A stretch of 64,000 bases of DNA from Actinomycetota bacterium (GTDB taxonomy: Bacteria > Actinomycetota > CADDZG01 > JAHWKV01): the NCBI GenBank assembly GCA_030447305.1, contig JAUJPC010000001.1, forward strand, positions 389,998 through 453,997. Reading direction: 5' to 3'. Below, piece after piece: positions 46,142 to 55,588 of the stretch. Under the pieces are notes generated by a model. That model was given only the letters and a program-made list of their open reading frames with translations. It had not been told where the DNA came from and ran no database searches. The first letter of the stretch is position 1; each line of letters starts with the position of its first letter. The position numbers and the translations under genes are program-made.

Positions 46142-46528
46142 TTGGCTGACCGGGTCTACCAGGGAATCCGAGACCGCAGGGGGCTGGCTGAGGTCTACGT
46201 CATCGAGAACAACCGGCGCCGGACCCTGAAGGAACAAATCCTCCTTTTCTATGAGCCGTTTGATCTTGATTGGGGCTATCCCGGCAAGGAGTCGAAGAAC
46301 CTTGCTCTCACCCTGCTGGCCGATGCGCTGGAGGGGGGTGACCACCCGCTGGTCGATGGTCTTCTCGGCCGTCTGCACGACGAGCTGATAAGCCTGCTTC
46401 CCCAGGAGGGATGGCAGATCCACCAGTGGCAGATCCTCGACTGGGTCTACGGAAGGATCCTAAAGATTCCGGTGTACAAACTGCCGCTGGATGCCCTGGG
46501 CGGGGGGGTGGAACCGGGCCTCAACTAG
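46142..46528 (+). CDS. DUF6166-like protein
   Basis: The 128-residue protein starts at TTG behind AGAGAGG. The central FDLDWGYPGKESKNLALTLL resembles the F-x-WGY-x-G-x-x-x-LA-x-A-L-L core of DUF6166 proteins. The function is unknown. It lies between the cold-shock-like gene and recO on the same strand. Confidence 0.55.
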   Translation: MADRVYQGIRDRRGLAEVYVIENNRRRTLKEQILLFYEPFDLDWGYPGKESKNLALTLLADALEGGDHPLVDGLLGRLHDELISLLPQEGWQIHQWQILDWVYGRILKIPVYKLPLDALGGGVEPGLN

Positions 46529-46623
46529 TGCCTCCCATCCGCCAAACTCACAAACGTTGGCTGAGGAGGCACTGCCCGGGAAGATCCACGGTGTGGAGGG
46601 CCTCGACACCTATAGTTGATCGG

Positions 46624-47358
46624 ATGCTCTACAAAGACGAAGCGGTGGTTCTACGTACCATGCGGCTGGGCGAGGCGGACCGAATTGTCACCCTGGTGGG
46701 CCGTAACAACGGCAAGGTCCGAGCGGTAGTCAAGGGGGTCCGGCGCACCAAGAGCCGCTTCGGCGGGCGCCTGGAACCCTTCTCCTACGTGTCGCTTGTC
46801 CTGTGGAGGGGAAAGTCAGATCTTCACACGGTTACCCAGGCCGAGGTGCTTGAGCCGTTCCGGATGGTGAAGGAGGATCTGGACCTTCTATCCCTGGGTT
46901 CGGTGATGCTAGAGGCCTGCGACCGGGTGGCTCAGGAGTCCGAAGCGTCGTCCCGGGTGCTCAACCTGCTGATCGAGTCTTTGCACCGGTTGTCTTACGA
47001 TGGATCCCCCCTGGTGCTCGCCGGATTCCTCCTTCAGCTGTCATCGATAGCCGGATTTGCCCCGTCGATGAATCGCTGCGCCGAGTGCGGCCGCCCGGCG
47101 TCCTGGTTCTCCCCCGGACAGGGAGGCGCCGTATGTCCGGGGTGCCGCAGCTCCGACGCCGAGGAGGTGGGAACTGCGGTCCTGGAGCTGATGAGCGATC
47201 TGGCGGTACCGCCGACCGCAACACCGAGGCCGACCAGCAGGCTCCCTTCCGCTGATGAGGAGGCCATGGCGGGCCGCCTGGCCCGCTTCTACACCGAGTA
47301 CCACCTGGAGCGCCGCCTGAAGTCCGCTGCTGCGGCAGAGGCGCTGGCCCGCTTCTAG
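46624..47358 (+). CDS. recO: DNA repair protein RecO
   Basis: The 244-residue RecF-pathway mediator loads RecA on SSB-coated DNA. It shows the N-terminal OB fold (LYKDEAVVLRTMRLGEADRIV, VVKGVRRTKSRFGGRLEPF) and a zinc finger (CAECGRPA, CPGCR). The start at 46624 (MLYKDE) matches the family; the longer open frame upstream has no RecO similarity. Its stop overlaps that of the convergent CBS gene by four bases. Confidence 0.95.
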   Translation: MLYKDEAVVLRTMRLGEADRIVTLVGRNNGKVRAVVKGVRRTKSRFGGRLEPFSYVSLVLWRGKSDLHTVTQAEVLEPFRMVKEDLDLLSLGSVMLEACDRVAQESEASSRVLNLLIESLHRLSYDGSPLVLAGFLLQLSSIAGFAPSMNRCAECGRPASWFSPGQGGAVCPGCRSSDAEEVGTAVLELMSDLAVPPTATPRPTSRLPSADEEAMAGRLARFYTEYHLERRLKSAAAAEALARF

Positions 47359-48692
47359 TCTGCAGCCTCGGCGACCGGCTGAGGCACGGGCTCGGCCGGT
47401 GCTTCGCCGGGCGGCATGATGTCCACCGACATGATCCGCCTACGGCTTACATTGGCCACCCGGATCCTCCAGCCGTTGTACAGGATCTCATCCCCCCGTT
47501 TGGCCAGCCGGCCAAGCCGCTCGAGGATGTATCCGGCCACGGTCTCGTACTCGCCCTCCGGAAGTTCCAGTTGCGTCGCATCGTGGAGCTCGTCGGGGCG
47601 CAGCCGGCCGGGTATCCGGTAGCCTCCGGGGATCCTCCGGATGTCCTTCTCCCGGACGTCGTACTCGTCCCGAATCTCTCCGAGAAGCTCCTCGATGATG
47701 TCCTCCAGGGTCAGAATTCCGGCGGTGGAACCGAACTCGTCGAGAACGATCACCATGTGGGTCCGTTCGCGCCGCATCTGGACCAGCACATTCTCAAGAG
47801 GTAGCGACTCCGGAACAACCAGGGCGCCGCGCATGGCGGCCTTGACGTTGGCATCGGGGTCTTTGCGGACCTCCCTCAGCATGTCCTTGATGTGAACGAC
47901 GCCCACGAACTCGTCCGGCCTCTCCTGCCAGACGGGAAAGCGCGAGTAGCCGGTCTGTTCCACCTGGTCCAGCAGCTCCTCCATGGTCGCCTCCGCCGAG
48001 ATCGCCACCGAAGCGACCCGCGGCACCATTGCCTCCACCGCCCGCTTCTCGGGAAACTCCAGGGTCCGGGCAAGGATGCGGCTCTGTCCCGACAGAATGG
48101 TGCCGCCCCTGTAGGCTTCCTCGACGATGATCGCAATCTCATCGGGCGTGTGGATCTCCGCAAGCTCATTCCTCACCTCGATTCCGCAGGCCCGCAGCAC
48201 CAGGTTGGCCGACTCGTTGAACAGCCAGATCAGTGGTTTGAAGACGTAGGTGAACCACCGCATCGGGGCCGCGACCCAAAGTGCAACCCCCTCAGCTCGG
48301 GCCAGCGCCAGAGCTTTCGGGACCAACTCTCCCAGGACCACATGCAGAAAAGTGATTGTCGAGAACGCCAGGGTGGTGGCGACGGCGTGGGTTGCGATTA
48401 CGTCGAACGGCTCTTCCAGGTGTTCGAATGAAGATTCGAAGAGTCCGGCGATCACCGGCTCACCGACTGCCCCCAACCCAAGACTGGCGAAGGTGATTCC
48501 CAGCTGACAGCCGGACAGCATCAGGTTCAACTCTTTGAGAACCTTGAGGGCCGTCGCTGCGCGCCGGCTACCCTGTGCGACCAGCTCCTCTATCCGGGTT
48601 CGCCGAACCGCGACCAGCCCGAACTCCGCGGCAACGAAGAAAGCGTTGGCGGCGACCAGCACCAATATGGAGGCCAGCCTCCACCCGATCAA
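47355..48692 (-). CDS. CNNM/hemolysin C-type membrane protein with CBS domains
   Basis: The 445-residue protein has an N-terminal DUF21 region with four hydrophobic segments (VVLGELVPKALALARAEGV within), two CBS domains (EAMVPRVASVAISAEA, YSRFPVWQERPDEFVGVVHIKD, THMVIVLDEFGSTAGILTLEDIIEELLGEI) and a C-terminal CorC domain. It is longer than the paralogue at 44562-45854. Metal-ion transport or sensing is the family role. Confidence 0.9.
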   Translation of the reverse strand: MIGWRLASILVLVAANAFFVAAEFGLVAVRRTRIEELVAQGSRRAATALKVLKELNLMLSGCQLGITFASLGLGAVGEPVIAGLFESSFEHLEEPFDVIATHAVATTLAFSTITFLHVVLGELVPKALALARAEGVALWVAAPMRWFTYVFKPLIWLFNESANLVLRACGIEVRNELAEIHTPDEIAIIVEEAYRGGTILSGQSRILARTLEFPEKRAVEAMVPRVASVAISAEATMEELLDQVEQTGYSRFPVWQERPDEFVGVVHIKDMLREVRKDPDANVKAAMRGALVVPESLPLENVLVQMRRERTHMVIVLDEFGSTAGILTLEDIIEELLGEIRDEYDVREKDIRRIPGGYRIPGRLRPDELHDATQLELPEGEYETVAGYILERLGRLAKRGDEILYNGWRIRVANVSRRRIMSVDIMPPGEAPAEPVPQPVAEAAD

Positions 48693-48801
48693 AGGGCCCT
48701 CGAGGGGACGGGTTCGTACATCCGACTCAAGCCTACCCGCTCATGCCGGACCACCGTGCATGCACTGCGAGCCGCGGACGAAGGCCCGCTAGGCTAAAAC
48801 C

Positions 48802-49488
48802 ATGAGGACGGAGCTGGTTGTCGGCGACAAGACACTGTCGCTGGTCCAGGGCGACATCACCCGGATTCCGGCCGACGCCATTGTGAACGCCGCGAATGAG
48901 TCTTTGGTGGGCGGCGGAGGTCTGGACGGAGCGATCCACCGGGCCGCAGGACCGGAGATCATGGCCGACCTGGATGGTCGTTACGGCAAGCGGCGCCGGT
49001 GCGAGACCGGCAGCGCCGTGGTCACCGTTGCCGGCAATCTGCCGGCGAAGTGGGTCATCCACGCAGTTGGTCCCCGCTGGAGGGGCGGACAGTTTGGCGA
49101 AAGCGACCTTTTGTGGTCGGCCTACCGGACCTCATTGCATATCGCCGACCAACTGGAGGCCAGGACCGTCACGTTTCCCGCAATCTCCACCGGGATCTAC
49201 GGCTATCCCGTGGAGGCGGCAGCTCCGGTGGCTCTTGATGCGCTGCGTGGCGGCCTTGTAGATGCAACGTCGGTCGAGCGGGTGACGCTGGTTCTGTTCT
49301 CCGAGCCTATGTTGGCGGCGTTCAAGCCGGCCCTCGGACAAATGCCGGCCCTACCGGGAGGCGGATCGGATCAGTCCCACCCCGGTCAGGACCACAGCGA
49401 CTCCGACCACGACATTGAGCCGGATTCGCTCGGAGAGGGTGAGCGCTCCGATGAGAACGGCAACCACCGGAATCAGGTAGGTAACTAG
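48802..49488 (+). CDS. macro-domain ADP-ribose-binding protein
   Basis: Residues 1 to about 180 are a macro domain with DAIVNAANESLVGGGGLDGAIHRAAG and FPAISTGIYGYPVEAA, the loops that hold ADP-ribose. Enzymes of this type remove ADP-ribose or O-acetyl-ADP-ribose. The last 45 residues (after LGQMPALPGGG) are low-complexity, and the DNA there is antisense to the EamA remnant. The natural stop may therefore have been lost, or displaced by a one-base indel near 49350. Confidence 0.85.
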   Translation: MRTELVVGDKTLSLVQGDITRIPADAIVNAANESLVGGGGLDGAIHRAAGPEIMADLDGRYGKRRRCETGSAVVTVAGNLPAKWVIHAVGPRWRGGQFGESDLLWSAYRTSLHIADQLEARTVTFPAISTGIYGYPVEAAAPVALDALRGGLVDATSVERVTLVLFSEPMLAAFKPALGQMPALPGGGSDQSHPGQDHSDSDHDIEPDSLGEGERSDENGNHRNQVGN

Positions 49489-49855
49489 CGCTGCGCCCGA
49501 GGCCCCGCGGTTTGCCAGCAGCCGGTAGTTGATAAACGTAAGCGATGCCGGTTCCAAAGACCCCCAGGATCAAAGTCCCCACCAGTGCGTCCGGCACCGC
49601 CAAACCCCAGCAGCAGTCCGGCAACCCTACGGGTCTTGAAGGTCTCCATCCCGATTCGAGGCGGCGATTCCTGCGGTCCAAAAGGGTGCCGTCATCCACG
49701 GGCGAGGCTGTAGATCCGCAGGGCCGTCGCGCCGAGACAGAGCCGCAAGATGGTGTTTTGAGCCGGAGAGAAGCCTCGCAACGAGAGCTTGATCCACAAA
49801 AAGCTCGATCCCCAGATGAGCGCGAGGAGGAGCAGGTAGGCAAAGTCCACCCCAT
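49351..49855 (-). pseudogene. EamA-family (DMT) transporter remnant
   Basis: Pieces of a drug/metabolite transporter appear in different frames on the minus strand: FAYLLLLALIWGSSFLWIK and GFSPAQNTILRLCLGA at the N terminus, VGTLILGVFGTGIAYV, then INYRLLANRGASGAALVTYL and IPVVAVLIGALTLSERI at the C terminus. A large central part (about 100-120 residues) is missing, so this is a genuine deletion derivative, unlike the single-base breaks elsewhere. Confidence 0.75.
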
Positions 49856-50026
49856 CAGACCCCGGTGCGCCGGCGGGGGCGGTGCCTGTCCCGGCGGGAC
49901 CCGTCCACGATGGGCTGTCCTGGAATGTCCAGCGCGTCCAAAGTACTACCAGGGGGACGTCATCCCAAAGACCCGAACGATGTCCAAACGGCCGTCAACT
50001 GATGGTGATGTGTAGCATGGAGATCA

Positions 50027-51343
50027 ATGAGCACCCCTTCCCTCGAAACAATCGTCGACCTCTCCAAGCGGCGGGGCATCGTTTTTCAGTCGGCCGAGAT
50101 CTACGGCGGCCTGCGTTCGGGCTGGGACTACGGACCGCTCGGAGTGGAGCTGAAAGAGAACATTAAGCGAGCCTGGTGGCGCTCGATGGTGCAGCTGCGC
50201 GAAGACGTCGTGGGCCTGGACTCCTCCGTGATTCTGAACCCCACGACCTGGGAAGCGTCCGGCCACCTGGAGGTCTTCACCGACCCGTTGGTGGAGTGCT
50301 TGGACTGCAATACCCGTCACCGCGCGGACCAGATCGGTAACAAGTGCCCCAACTGCGGCAGCGACAAGCTGACCGACCCCCGCAACTTCAACCTCATGTT
50401 CAAGACCCACATCGGACCGATTGAGGATGAGAAGAACACCGTCTGGCTGCGCCCCGAAACCGCTCAGGGCATCTTCGTCAACTTCGTCCAGGTGCAGCAG
50501 TCGACCCGTCGCAAGCTGCCCTTCGGCATCGCCCAGACCGGCAAGTCGTTCCGCAACGAGATCACGCCCGGCAACTTCATCTTCCGGACCCGCGAGTTCG
50601 AGCAGATGGAGATGGAGTACTTCGTCAAGCCGGGGACCGACGAGGAGCACCATCAGAAGTGGATCGACGAGAGGTACCAGTGGTACCTGGACCTGGGTAT
50701 GCGCCAGGAGAATCTCCGCCTGCGTGAGCACACCAAGGACGAGCTGTCGCACTACTCCAAGCGGACCGTCGACATCGAGTACAAGTACCCGTGGGGATGG
50801 GGCGAGCTGGAGGGCATCGCCAACCGGGGCGACTTCGACCTCACCCAGCACGCCAAGTTCTCCGGTGAGGACCTCTCCTACTTCGATACCGAGACCAACG
50901 AGCGCTACGTGCCGTACGTGATCGAGCCGGCCGCCGGCGCCACCCGGGCGCTGCTGGCGTTTCTAGTCGATGCCTACCGGGAGGAGGAGGCACCCAACGC
51001 GAAGGGGGGAGTCGACAAGCGCACCGTCCTGCGGCTGCACAAGCAGCTGGCCCCCATAAAGGTGGCCGTGCTGCCTCTCTCCAGGCACGAGAAGCTGGTG
51101 CCTGCGGCCAAGCAGGTGGCGCAGACTCTTCGCGCCGAGTACCTAATCGATTACGATGATGCCGGTTCGATCGGAAAACGCTATCGACGTCACGATGAGA
51201 TCGGAACCCCCTACGCCGTAACCGTCGACTTTGACTCTTTGGAGGATAACGCCGTGACTATCAGGGATCGTGACTCGATGAAGCAGGAGCGTGTCTCCAT
51301 TGAGGAGTTGACCAGTTGGCTGCGGCCGAGGTTGAGCTGGTGA
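50027..51343 (+). CDS. glyS: glycine-tRNA ligase
   Basis: The 438-residue class II synthetase is of the alpha2 type. Motifs are [20 protein letters not shown] near the N terminus, a CxxC pair (CLDCNT, CPNCGS), [28 protein letters not shown] (motif 2), and [14 protein letters not shown]. The C-terminal anticodon-binding domain ([16 protein letters not shown]) is present. It couples to a DUF1416 gene by a GTGA overlap. Confidence 0.96.
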   Translation: MSTPSLETIVDLSKRRGIVFQSAEIYGGLRSGWDYGPLGVELKENIKRAWWRSMVQLREDVVGLDSSVILNPTTWEASGHLEVFTDPLVECLDCNTRHRADQIGNKCPNCGSDKLTDPRNFNLMFKTHIGPIEDEKNTVWLRPETAQGIFVNFVQVQQSTRRKLPFGIAQTGKSFRNEITPGNFIFRTREFEQMEMEYFVKPGTDEEHHQKWIDERYQWYLDLGMRQENLRLREHTKDELSHYSKRTVDIEYKYPWGWGELEGIANRGDFDLTQHAKFSGEDLSYFDTETNERYVPYVIEPAAGATRALLAFLVDAYREEEAPNAKGGVDKRTVLRLHKQLAPIKVAVLPLSRHEKLVPAAKQVAQTLRAEYLIDYDDAGSIGKRYRRHDEIGTPYAVTVDFDSLEDNAVTIRDRDSMKQERVSIEELTSWLRPRLSW

Positions 51344-51591
51344 CCGTTCGGCTGACCGGCGCGGTGACGGTTGACGGATCTCCCACCGAGGGCGCGTACG
51401 TCCGCATTAACGGCCCATCCGGCGACTTTGTCTGGGAAGCGAGGACCGACGGCGACGGCCAGTTCGGTTTCAACCTGCCCGAGGGCGAGTGGACCGTGGT
51501 TGCGTTTGCCCCGGGCACGGAGAAGGTGACCCAGCAGTACGGCCTTACACCCGATGCTCCGCCTCTCACTATCGACCTGAGGTCGTCGTGA
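51340..51591 (+). CDS. DUF1416 protein
   Basis: The 83-residue protein is a small beta sandwich like a carboxypeptidase regulatory domain ([41 protein letters not shown]). DUF1416 is nearly confined to Actinobacteria and its function is unknown. The GTG at 51340 overlaps the glyS stop; a TTG eight codons upstream would give a longer form. Its stop overlaps the start of ppdK. Confidence 0.8.
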   Translation: MTVRLTGAVTVDGSPTEGAYVRINGPSGDFVWEARTDGDGQFGFNLPEGEWTVVAFAPGTEKVTQQYGLTPDAPPLTIDLRSS

Positions 51592-54344
51592 CGCCGGAAA
51601 CCGCGACCGCAACGCGGTACGTCTACGACTTCGAGGAGGGCAACCGCGGCAAAAAGGACCTGCTGGGGGGAAAGGGCGCCAACCTGTCCGAGATGACCAA
51701 CCTGGGTCTCCCCGTCCCGCCCGGGTTCACCATCACCACCGAGGCCTGCAGGATCTACATGGAGACCGGCGGATTCCCCGACGGGCTGATGGACGAGGTG
51801 GCTACCCACGTCGCCTCCCTCGAAGACAAGATGGGCAAGAGGCTGGGTGATCCCTCCAACCCGCTTCTGGTCTCAGTCCGGTCCGGGGCCAAGTTCTCCA
51901 TGCCGGGCATGATGGACACCGTCCTCAATCTCGGCATGAACGACCAGAGCCTGAAGGGCCTGATCGAGCAGTCCGGCAATGAGCGTTTTGCCTACGACGC
52001 CTACCGCCGGTTCATCCAGATGTTCGGCAAGATCGTCATGGGAGTGCCCGGCGAGGACTTCGAGAGACTCATCGAGGACCGCAAGCACCGGGCGGGGGTC
52101 ACCGAGGACACAGATCTGGGCGTCGAAGACCTGAAAGAGCTGGTCACCAGCTTCAAGGCCCTGGTTCAGGAGAAGACCGGCACCACCTTCCCCGACGACC
52201 CGACCGAGCAGCTACGGCTTGCCATAGAGGCGGTCTTCAAGTCGTGGGGCGGGGAGCGGGCCAAGATTTACCGCCGCCAGAACCGGATCCCCGACTCTTT
52301 GGGGACCGGGGTGAACGTCCAGGCGATCGTCTTCGGCAACCTGGGCGATGACTCGGGAACCGGAGTGGCCTTCACCCGGGATGCCTCAACCGGCGTCAAG
52401 GCGTATCTGGCCGAGTATCTGCCGAACGCCCAGGGCGAGGACGTGGTGTCAGGGGCACGGACGCCGTTGCAGCTCGACTCACTCAAAGAGTCTGATCCCG
52501 CCTCCTACAGCAAGCTCACCGGCATCATGGCCCAGCTCGAAGACCACTACCGCGACATGTGCGACATCGAGTTCACGGTGGAGAAGGGCAAGCTGTGGAT
52601 GCTCCAGACCCGCATCGGCAAGCGGACGGCCGCGGCCGCGGTGAAGATTGCCGTCGATCTGCAGGGCGAGGGCGCGATCTCCAAGGAGGAGGCGGTCCTT
52701 CGGGTCGACCCGGCTTCGCTCGACCAGCTCCTGCACCCGCAGTTCGATCCTTCTGCCGGCATCGAGGTGGTGGCCAGGGGCCTCAACGCCTCTCCCGGAG
52801 CGGCGGTCGGAGCGGCGGTCTTCGACGCCAAGACCGCCGAGAAGCGAGCCGCCGAGGGTGAGAAGGTCATCCTGGTGCGCCCTATGACCGAGCCGGAGGA
52901 TGTCGGCGGCATGTACGCCGCTCAGGGGATCCTGACCTCACGAGGCGGTAAGACGTCGCACGCGGCGGTGGTCGCCCGGGGTGCCGGCAAGCCGTGCGTC
53001 TGCGGAGCCGAGGCGCTGAAGATCGATCTGGACAGGCGCGAGTTCACCGTAGGGCCGCACCGGGTCGTGGAGGGCGACATCGTCGCCATCAACGGAAACA
53101 CCGGAGAGATCGCCCTGGGAGAGGTTCCGCTGGTGGAGCCGGAGCTTTCGGAAGATCTACTCAAGATCCTTGGGTGGGCGGACGACATCCGCCGTCTCAA
53201 GGTGCGGGCCAACGCCGACACCCCCGAAGACGCGGCCAAGGGCCGCGAGTTCGGGGCGGAGGGAATCGGACTTGCTCGGACCGAGCACATGTTCCTGGGC
53301 GACCGGCTGCCCATCGTTCGCCGGATGATCCTGGCCAGCACTCCGGACGAGGAGCAGTCGGCTCTGGACGAGCTCCTGGAGGTCCAGCGGGACGACTTCG
53401 CCGGCATCTTCACCGCGATGAGCGGCCTGCCCGTGACAATCAGGCTGCTGGACCCCCCGCTGCACGAGTTCCTGCCCTCCTCCAAGGAGCTGGAGCTACA
53501 GATTCAAAGCCTGGAGATCTACCGGTCGGTGGCCACCAGCGCCTCGAAGCACTTCCACTGGGAACACACCGACATCCCGTTGGACTCACCCTCGGCAACG
53601 AACTCCATAGCCGATGAGATCGCCCTCAAGAAAGGTCTGCTCGAAAGCGTTACCCGCCTGGAGGAGTCCAATCCCATGCTGGGAATGCGGGGCGTCCGGC
53701 TGGGAATCGTCAAGCCGGGCCTGTACGGCATGCAGGTCAGGGCCATCATTGAAGCCGCCGTGCAGGTCAAAACGGCCGGCAAAGAGCCGGTCATCGAGAT
53801 CATGATCCCTTTGGTTGCGGTCAGGGAGGAGTTCGACATGATGAAGCGTGAGGCGCTTGCCATCATCGACGAAGTCTTTGCCAGGAGCGGTCAGAAGATC
53901 GATTACCTCATCGGGACAATGATCGAGCTGCCCCGGGCGGCGTTGACTGCAGGGGATTTGGCCGAGACCGCGGAGTTCTTCTCCTTCGGCACCAACGACC
54001 TGACGCAGACCGCCTTCGGCTTCTCCCGGGACGACATCGAGGGCAAGTTTCTTCCCAGATATCTGGAGAGGGGAATCCTCAAGGTGAACCCGTTCGAGTC
54101 GATCGACCAGGCGGGAGTGGGACGCTTGCTCGAGATCGCTTCGAAGGATGGTCGCGGGACACGAGCGGACCTGAAGCTCGGCATCTGCGGTGAGCACGGT
54201 GGGGATCCCTCGTCTGTGGAGTTTTGCCATAGCGTCGGCCTGGACTACGTCTCCTGCTCGCCCTTCCGGGTGCCGGTGGCACGTCTGGCAGCGGCTCAAG
54301 CGGTGCTAAAGGAGCGCGATACAGCTGGTTCGGACACCCGCTAA
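51588..54344 (+). CDS. ppdK: pyruvate, phosphate dikinase
   Basis: The 918-residue enzyme interconverts pyruvate, ATP and phosphate with PEP, AMP and pyrophosphate. The N-terminal nucleotide domain begins VYDFEEGN and KDLLGGKGANLSEM. The swivelling domain has the phosphorylated His in GGKTSHAAVVARG (near 457). The C-terminal PEP/pyruvate barrel ends with GICGEHGGDP and FCHSVGLDYVSCSPFRV. Length is typical for bacterial PpdK. It starts with a GTG overlapping the DUF1416 stop. Confidence 0.96.
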   Translation: MTPETATATRYVYDFEEGNRGKKDLLGGKGANLSEMTNLGLPVPPGFTITTEACRIYMETGGFPDGLMDEVATHVASLEDKMGKRLGDPSNPLLVSVRSGAKFSMPGMMDTVLNLGMNDQSLKGLIEQSGNERFAYDAYRRFIQMFGKIVMGVPGEDFERLIEDRKHRAGVTEDTDLGVEDLKELVTSFKALVQEKTGTTFPDDPTEQLRLAIEAVFKSWGGERAKIYRRQNRIPDSLGTGVNVQAIVFGNLGDDSGTGVAFTRDASTGVKAYLAEYLPNAQGEDVVSGARTPLQLDSLKESDPASYSKLTGIMAQLEDHYRDMCDIEFTVEKGKLWMLQTRIGKRTAAAAVKIAVDLQGEGAISKEEAVLRVDPASLDQLLHPQFDPSAGIEVVARGLNASPGAAVGAAVFDAKTAEKRAAEGEKVILVRPMTEPEDVGGMYAAQGILTSRGGKTSHAAVVARGAGKPCVCGAEALKIDLDRREFTVGPHRVVEGDIVAINGNTGEIALGEVPLVEPELSEDLLKILGWADDIRRLKVRANADTPEDAAKGREFGAEGIGLARTEHMFLGDRLPIVRRMILASTPDEEQSALDELLEVQRDDFAGIFTAMSGLPVTIRLLDPPLHEFLPSSKELELQIQSLEIYRSVATSASKHFHWEHTDIPLDSPSATNSIADEIALKKGLLESVTRLEESNPMLGMRGVRLGIVKPGLYGMQVRAIIEAAVQVKTAGKEPVIEIMIPLVAVREEFDMMKREALAIIDEVFARSGQKIDYLIGTMIELPRAALTAGDLAETAEFFSFGTNDLTQTAFGFSRDDIEGKFLPRYLERGILKVNPFESIDQAGVGRLLEIASKDGRGTRADLKLGICGEHGGDPSSVEFCHSVGLDYVSCSPFRVPVARLAAAQAVLKERDTAGSDTR

Positions 54345-54583
54345 AGGAATTTGCTACAGAATCTAGGGTGCGTGGCCCCCGGCAAGGGCGGAAGGGTACT
54401 TGTCCGGGAGCCACCGTCCCTAGTACGATGCCGGTCGGAGGTAGTAGACCGACAACGATTAGGTTTCAATGATACCACCCCTCGAAGGGGCAAAGTTTCG
54501 CGTCCACAGCCATTTCGGCTCCTCCTCAAACATTCTCCAAAACCGATATTCGGCGTGTCTGCACCGGCGGCTAATATCTGGTC
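54345..54583. other. intergenic region before dgt
   Basis: About 240 bases. A short hairpin CCCCT/AGGGG near 54477-54489 and an AT-rich CTAATATC close to the dgt start (possible -10) are the only signals. Nothing else was recognised. Confidence 0.3.
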
Positions 54584-55588
54584 GTGACAAGCATCAGGCA
54601 GACAATCGAGGCAAACGAGTTTCAGTTCCTCGCTCCCGAGGCCAGCAGATCGGCCGAGTCCAGGGGGCGTAGATTCCCCGAGGAGCCGCATTCCCTACGC
54701 ACGGCCTACCAGCGTGACCGGGACCGGATTCTGCACAGCAAGGCGTTCCGCAGGCTGGCCCACAAGACCCAGGTCTTTCCCGCTCCGCAGGGTGATCACT
54801 ACCGGGTTCGCCTTACTCATACGCTCGAGGTGACCCAGGTGGCCCGTACCGCAGCACGGGCCCTCGGGTTGAACGAGGATCTGGTGGAGGCCATCTGTCT
54901 GGGTCACGATCTGGGTCATACACCCTTCGGCCACCTCGGCGAGCAGGTGCTCTCCGCCTTCCTGGGCCGGCCGTTCCGGCACAACGAGCAGTCCTGCCGC
55001 CTGGTCGACCATCTGCAGTGGAGGGGGGAAGCGGCCGAAAGGCGGCCAGGAGGGCTTAACCTGACCTGGGAGGTGAGAGACGGCATCCTCAACCACACGT
55101 GGTCGATGCCCCTGCCCTCCACGCTCGAGGCCCAGGTGGCCCGTTACGCCGACCGGATCGCCTATCTGAGCCACGACATCGAGGACGCCATTCGAGCCGG
55201 GGTTCTGGCTGTTGAGGATCTCCCGGAGGTCAGCAGGCGGGTGCTCGGCAAGACCACCTCAGCGCGAATCGACGCCATGGTGGGGTCGCTGGTTGATGCC
55301 AGTGCCACGCTCGACCGGATCGCCGTGACTCCGGAGGTCTTCGATGCCATGGCGGTCACCCGCAAATTCATGTTCGAAAGGGTCTACAACCGGCCGGAGT
55401 CCAGGCGGGAGCACGCCCGAATAGTGGCTCTTCTGCGTGAGCTGGTGGAGCATTACCGGGACCACCCGGAGGATCTGCCCGCCGACGAGTCCGGTACCGG
55501 CGACTTCGAGACCCGCCTCATTGACTACGTCTCGGGCATGACGGACCGGTTTGCCCTCCGGGAACACGAAAGATTGTGCCGTGGCTAA
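54584..55588 (+). CDS. dgt: dGTP triphosphohydrolase-like protein
   Basis: The 334-residue HD-domain enzyme hydrolyses dNTPs to nucleosides and tripolyphosphate. The metal site is in LGHDLGHTPFGHLGE (about 106-120), with HTLEVTQVARTAARALG upstream and a further His/Asp pair (YLSHDIEDAI). The GTG start is 11-20 bases past a poor Shine-Dalgarno. The 3' end overlaps dnaG by eight bases, a common actinobacterial pairing. Confidence 0.92.
   Translation: MTSIRQTIEANEFQFLAPEASRSAESRGRRFPEEPHSLRTAYQRDRDRILHSKAFRRLAHKTQVFPAPQGDHYRVRLTHTLEVTQVARTAARALGLNEDLVEAICLGHDLGHTPFGHLGEQVLSAFLGRPFRHNEQSCRLVDHLQWRGEAAERRPGGLNLTWEVRDGILNHTWSMPLPSTLEAQVARYADRIAYLSHDIEDAIRAGVLAVEDLPEVSRRVLGKTTSARIDAMVGSLVDASATLDRIAVTPEVFDAMAVTRKFMFERVYNRPESRREHARIVALLRELVEHYRDHPEDLPADESGTGDFETRLIDYVSGMTDRFALREHERLCRG

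Noticed and set aside
46411-46623. Upstream extension of the recO open frame
   Set aside because: Overlaps the DUF6166-like gene in another frame; RecO homology starts at MLYKDE (46624).
49860-50026. T-box leader before glyS
   Set aside because: No T-box core sequence or terminator/antiterminator pair was recognised before the gene.
53586-54299. 237-codon open frame on the minus strand
   Set aside because: Antisense to the C-terminal domain of ppdK.
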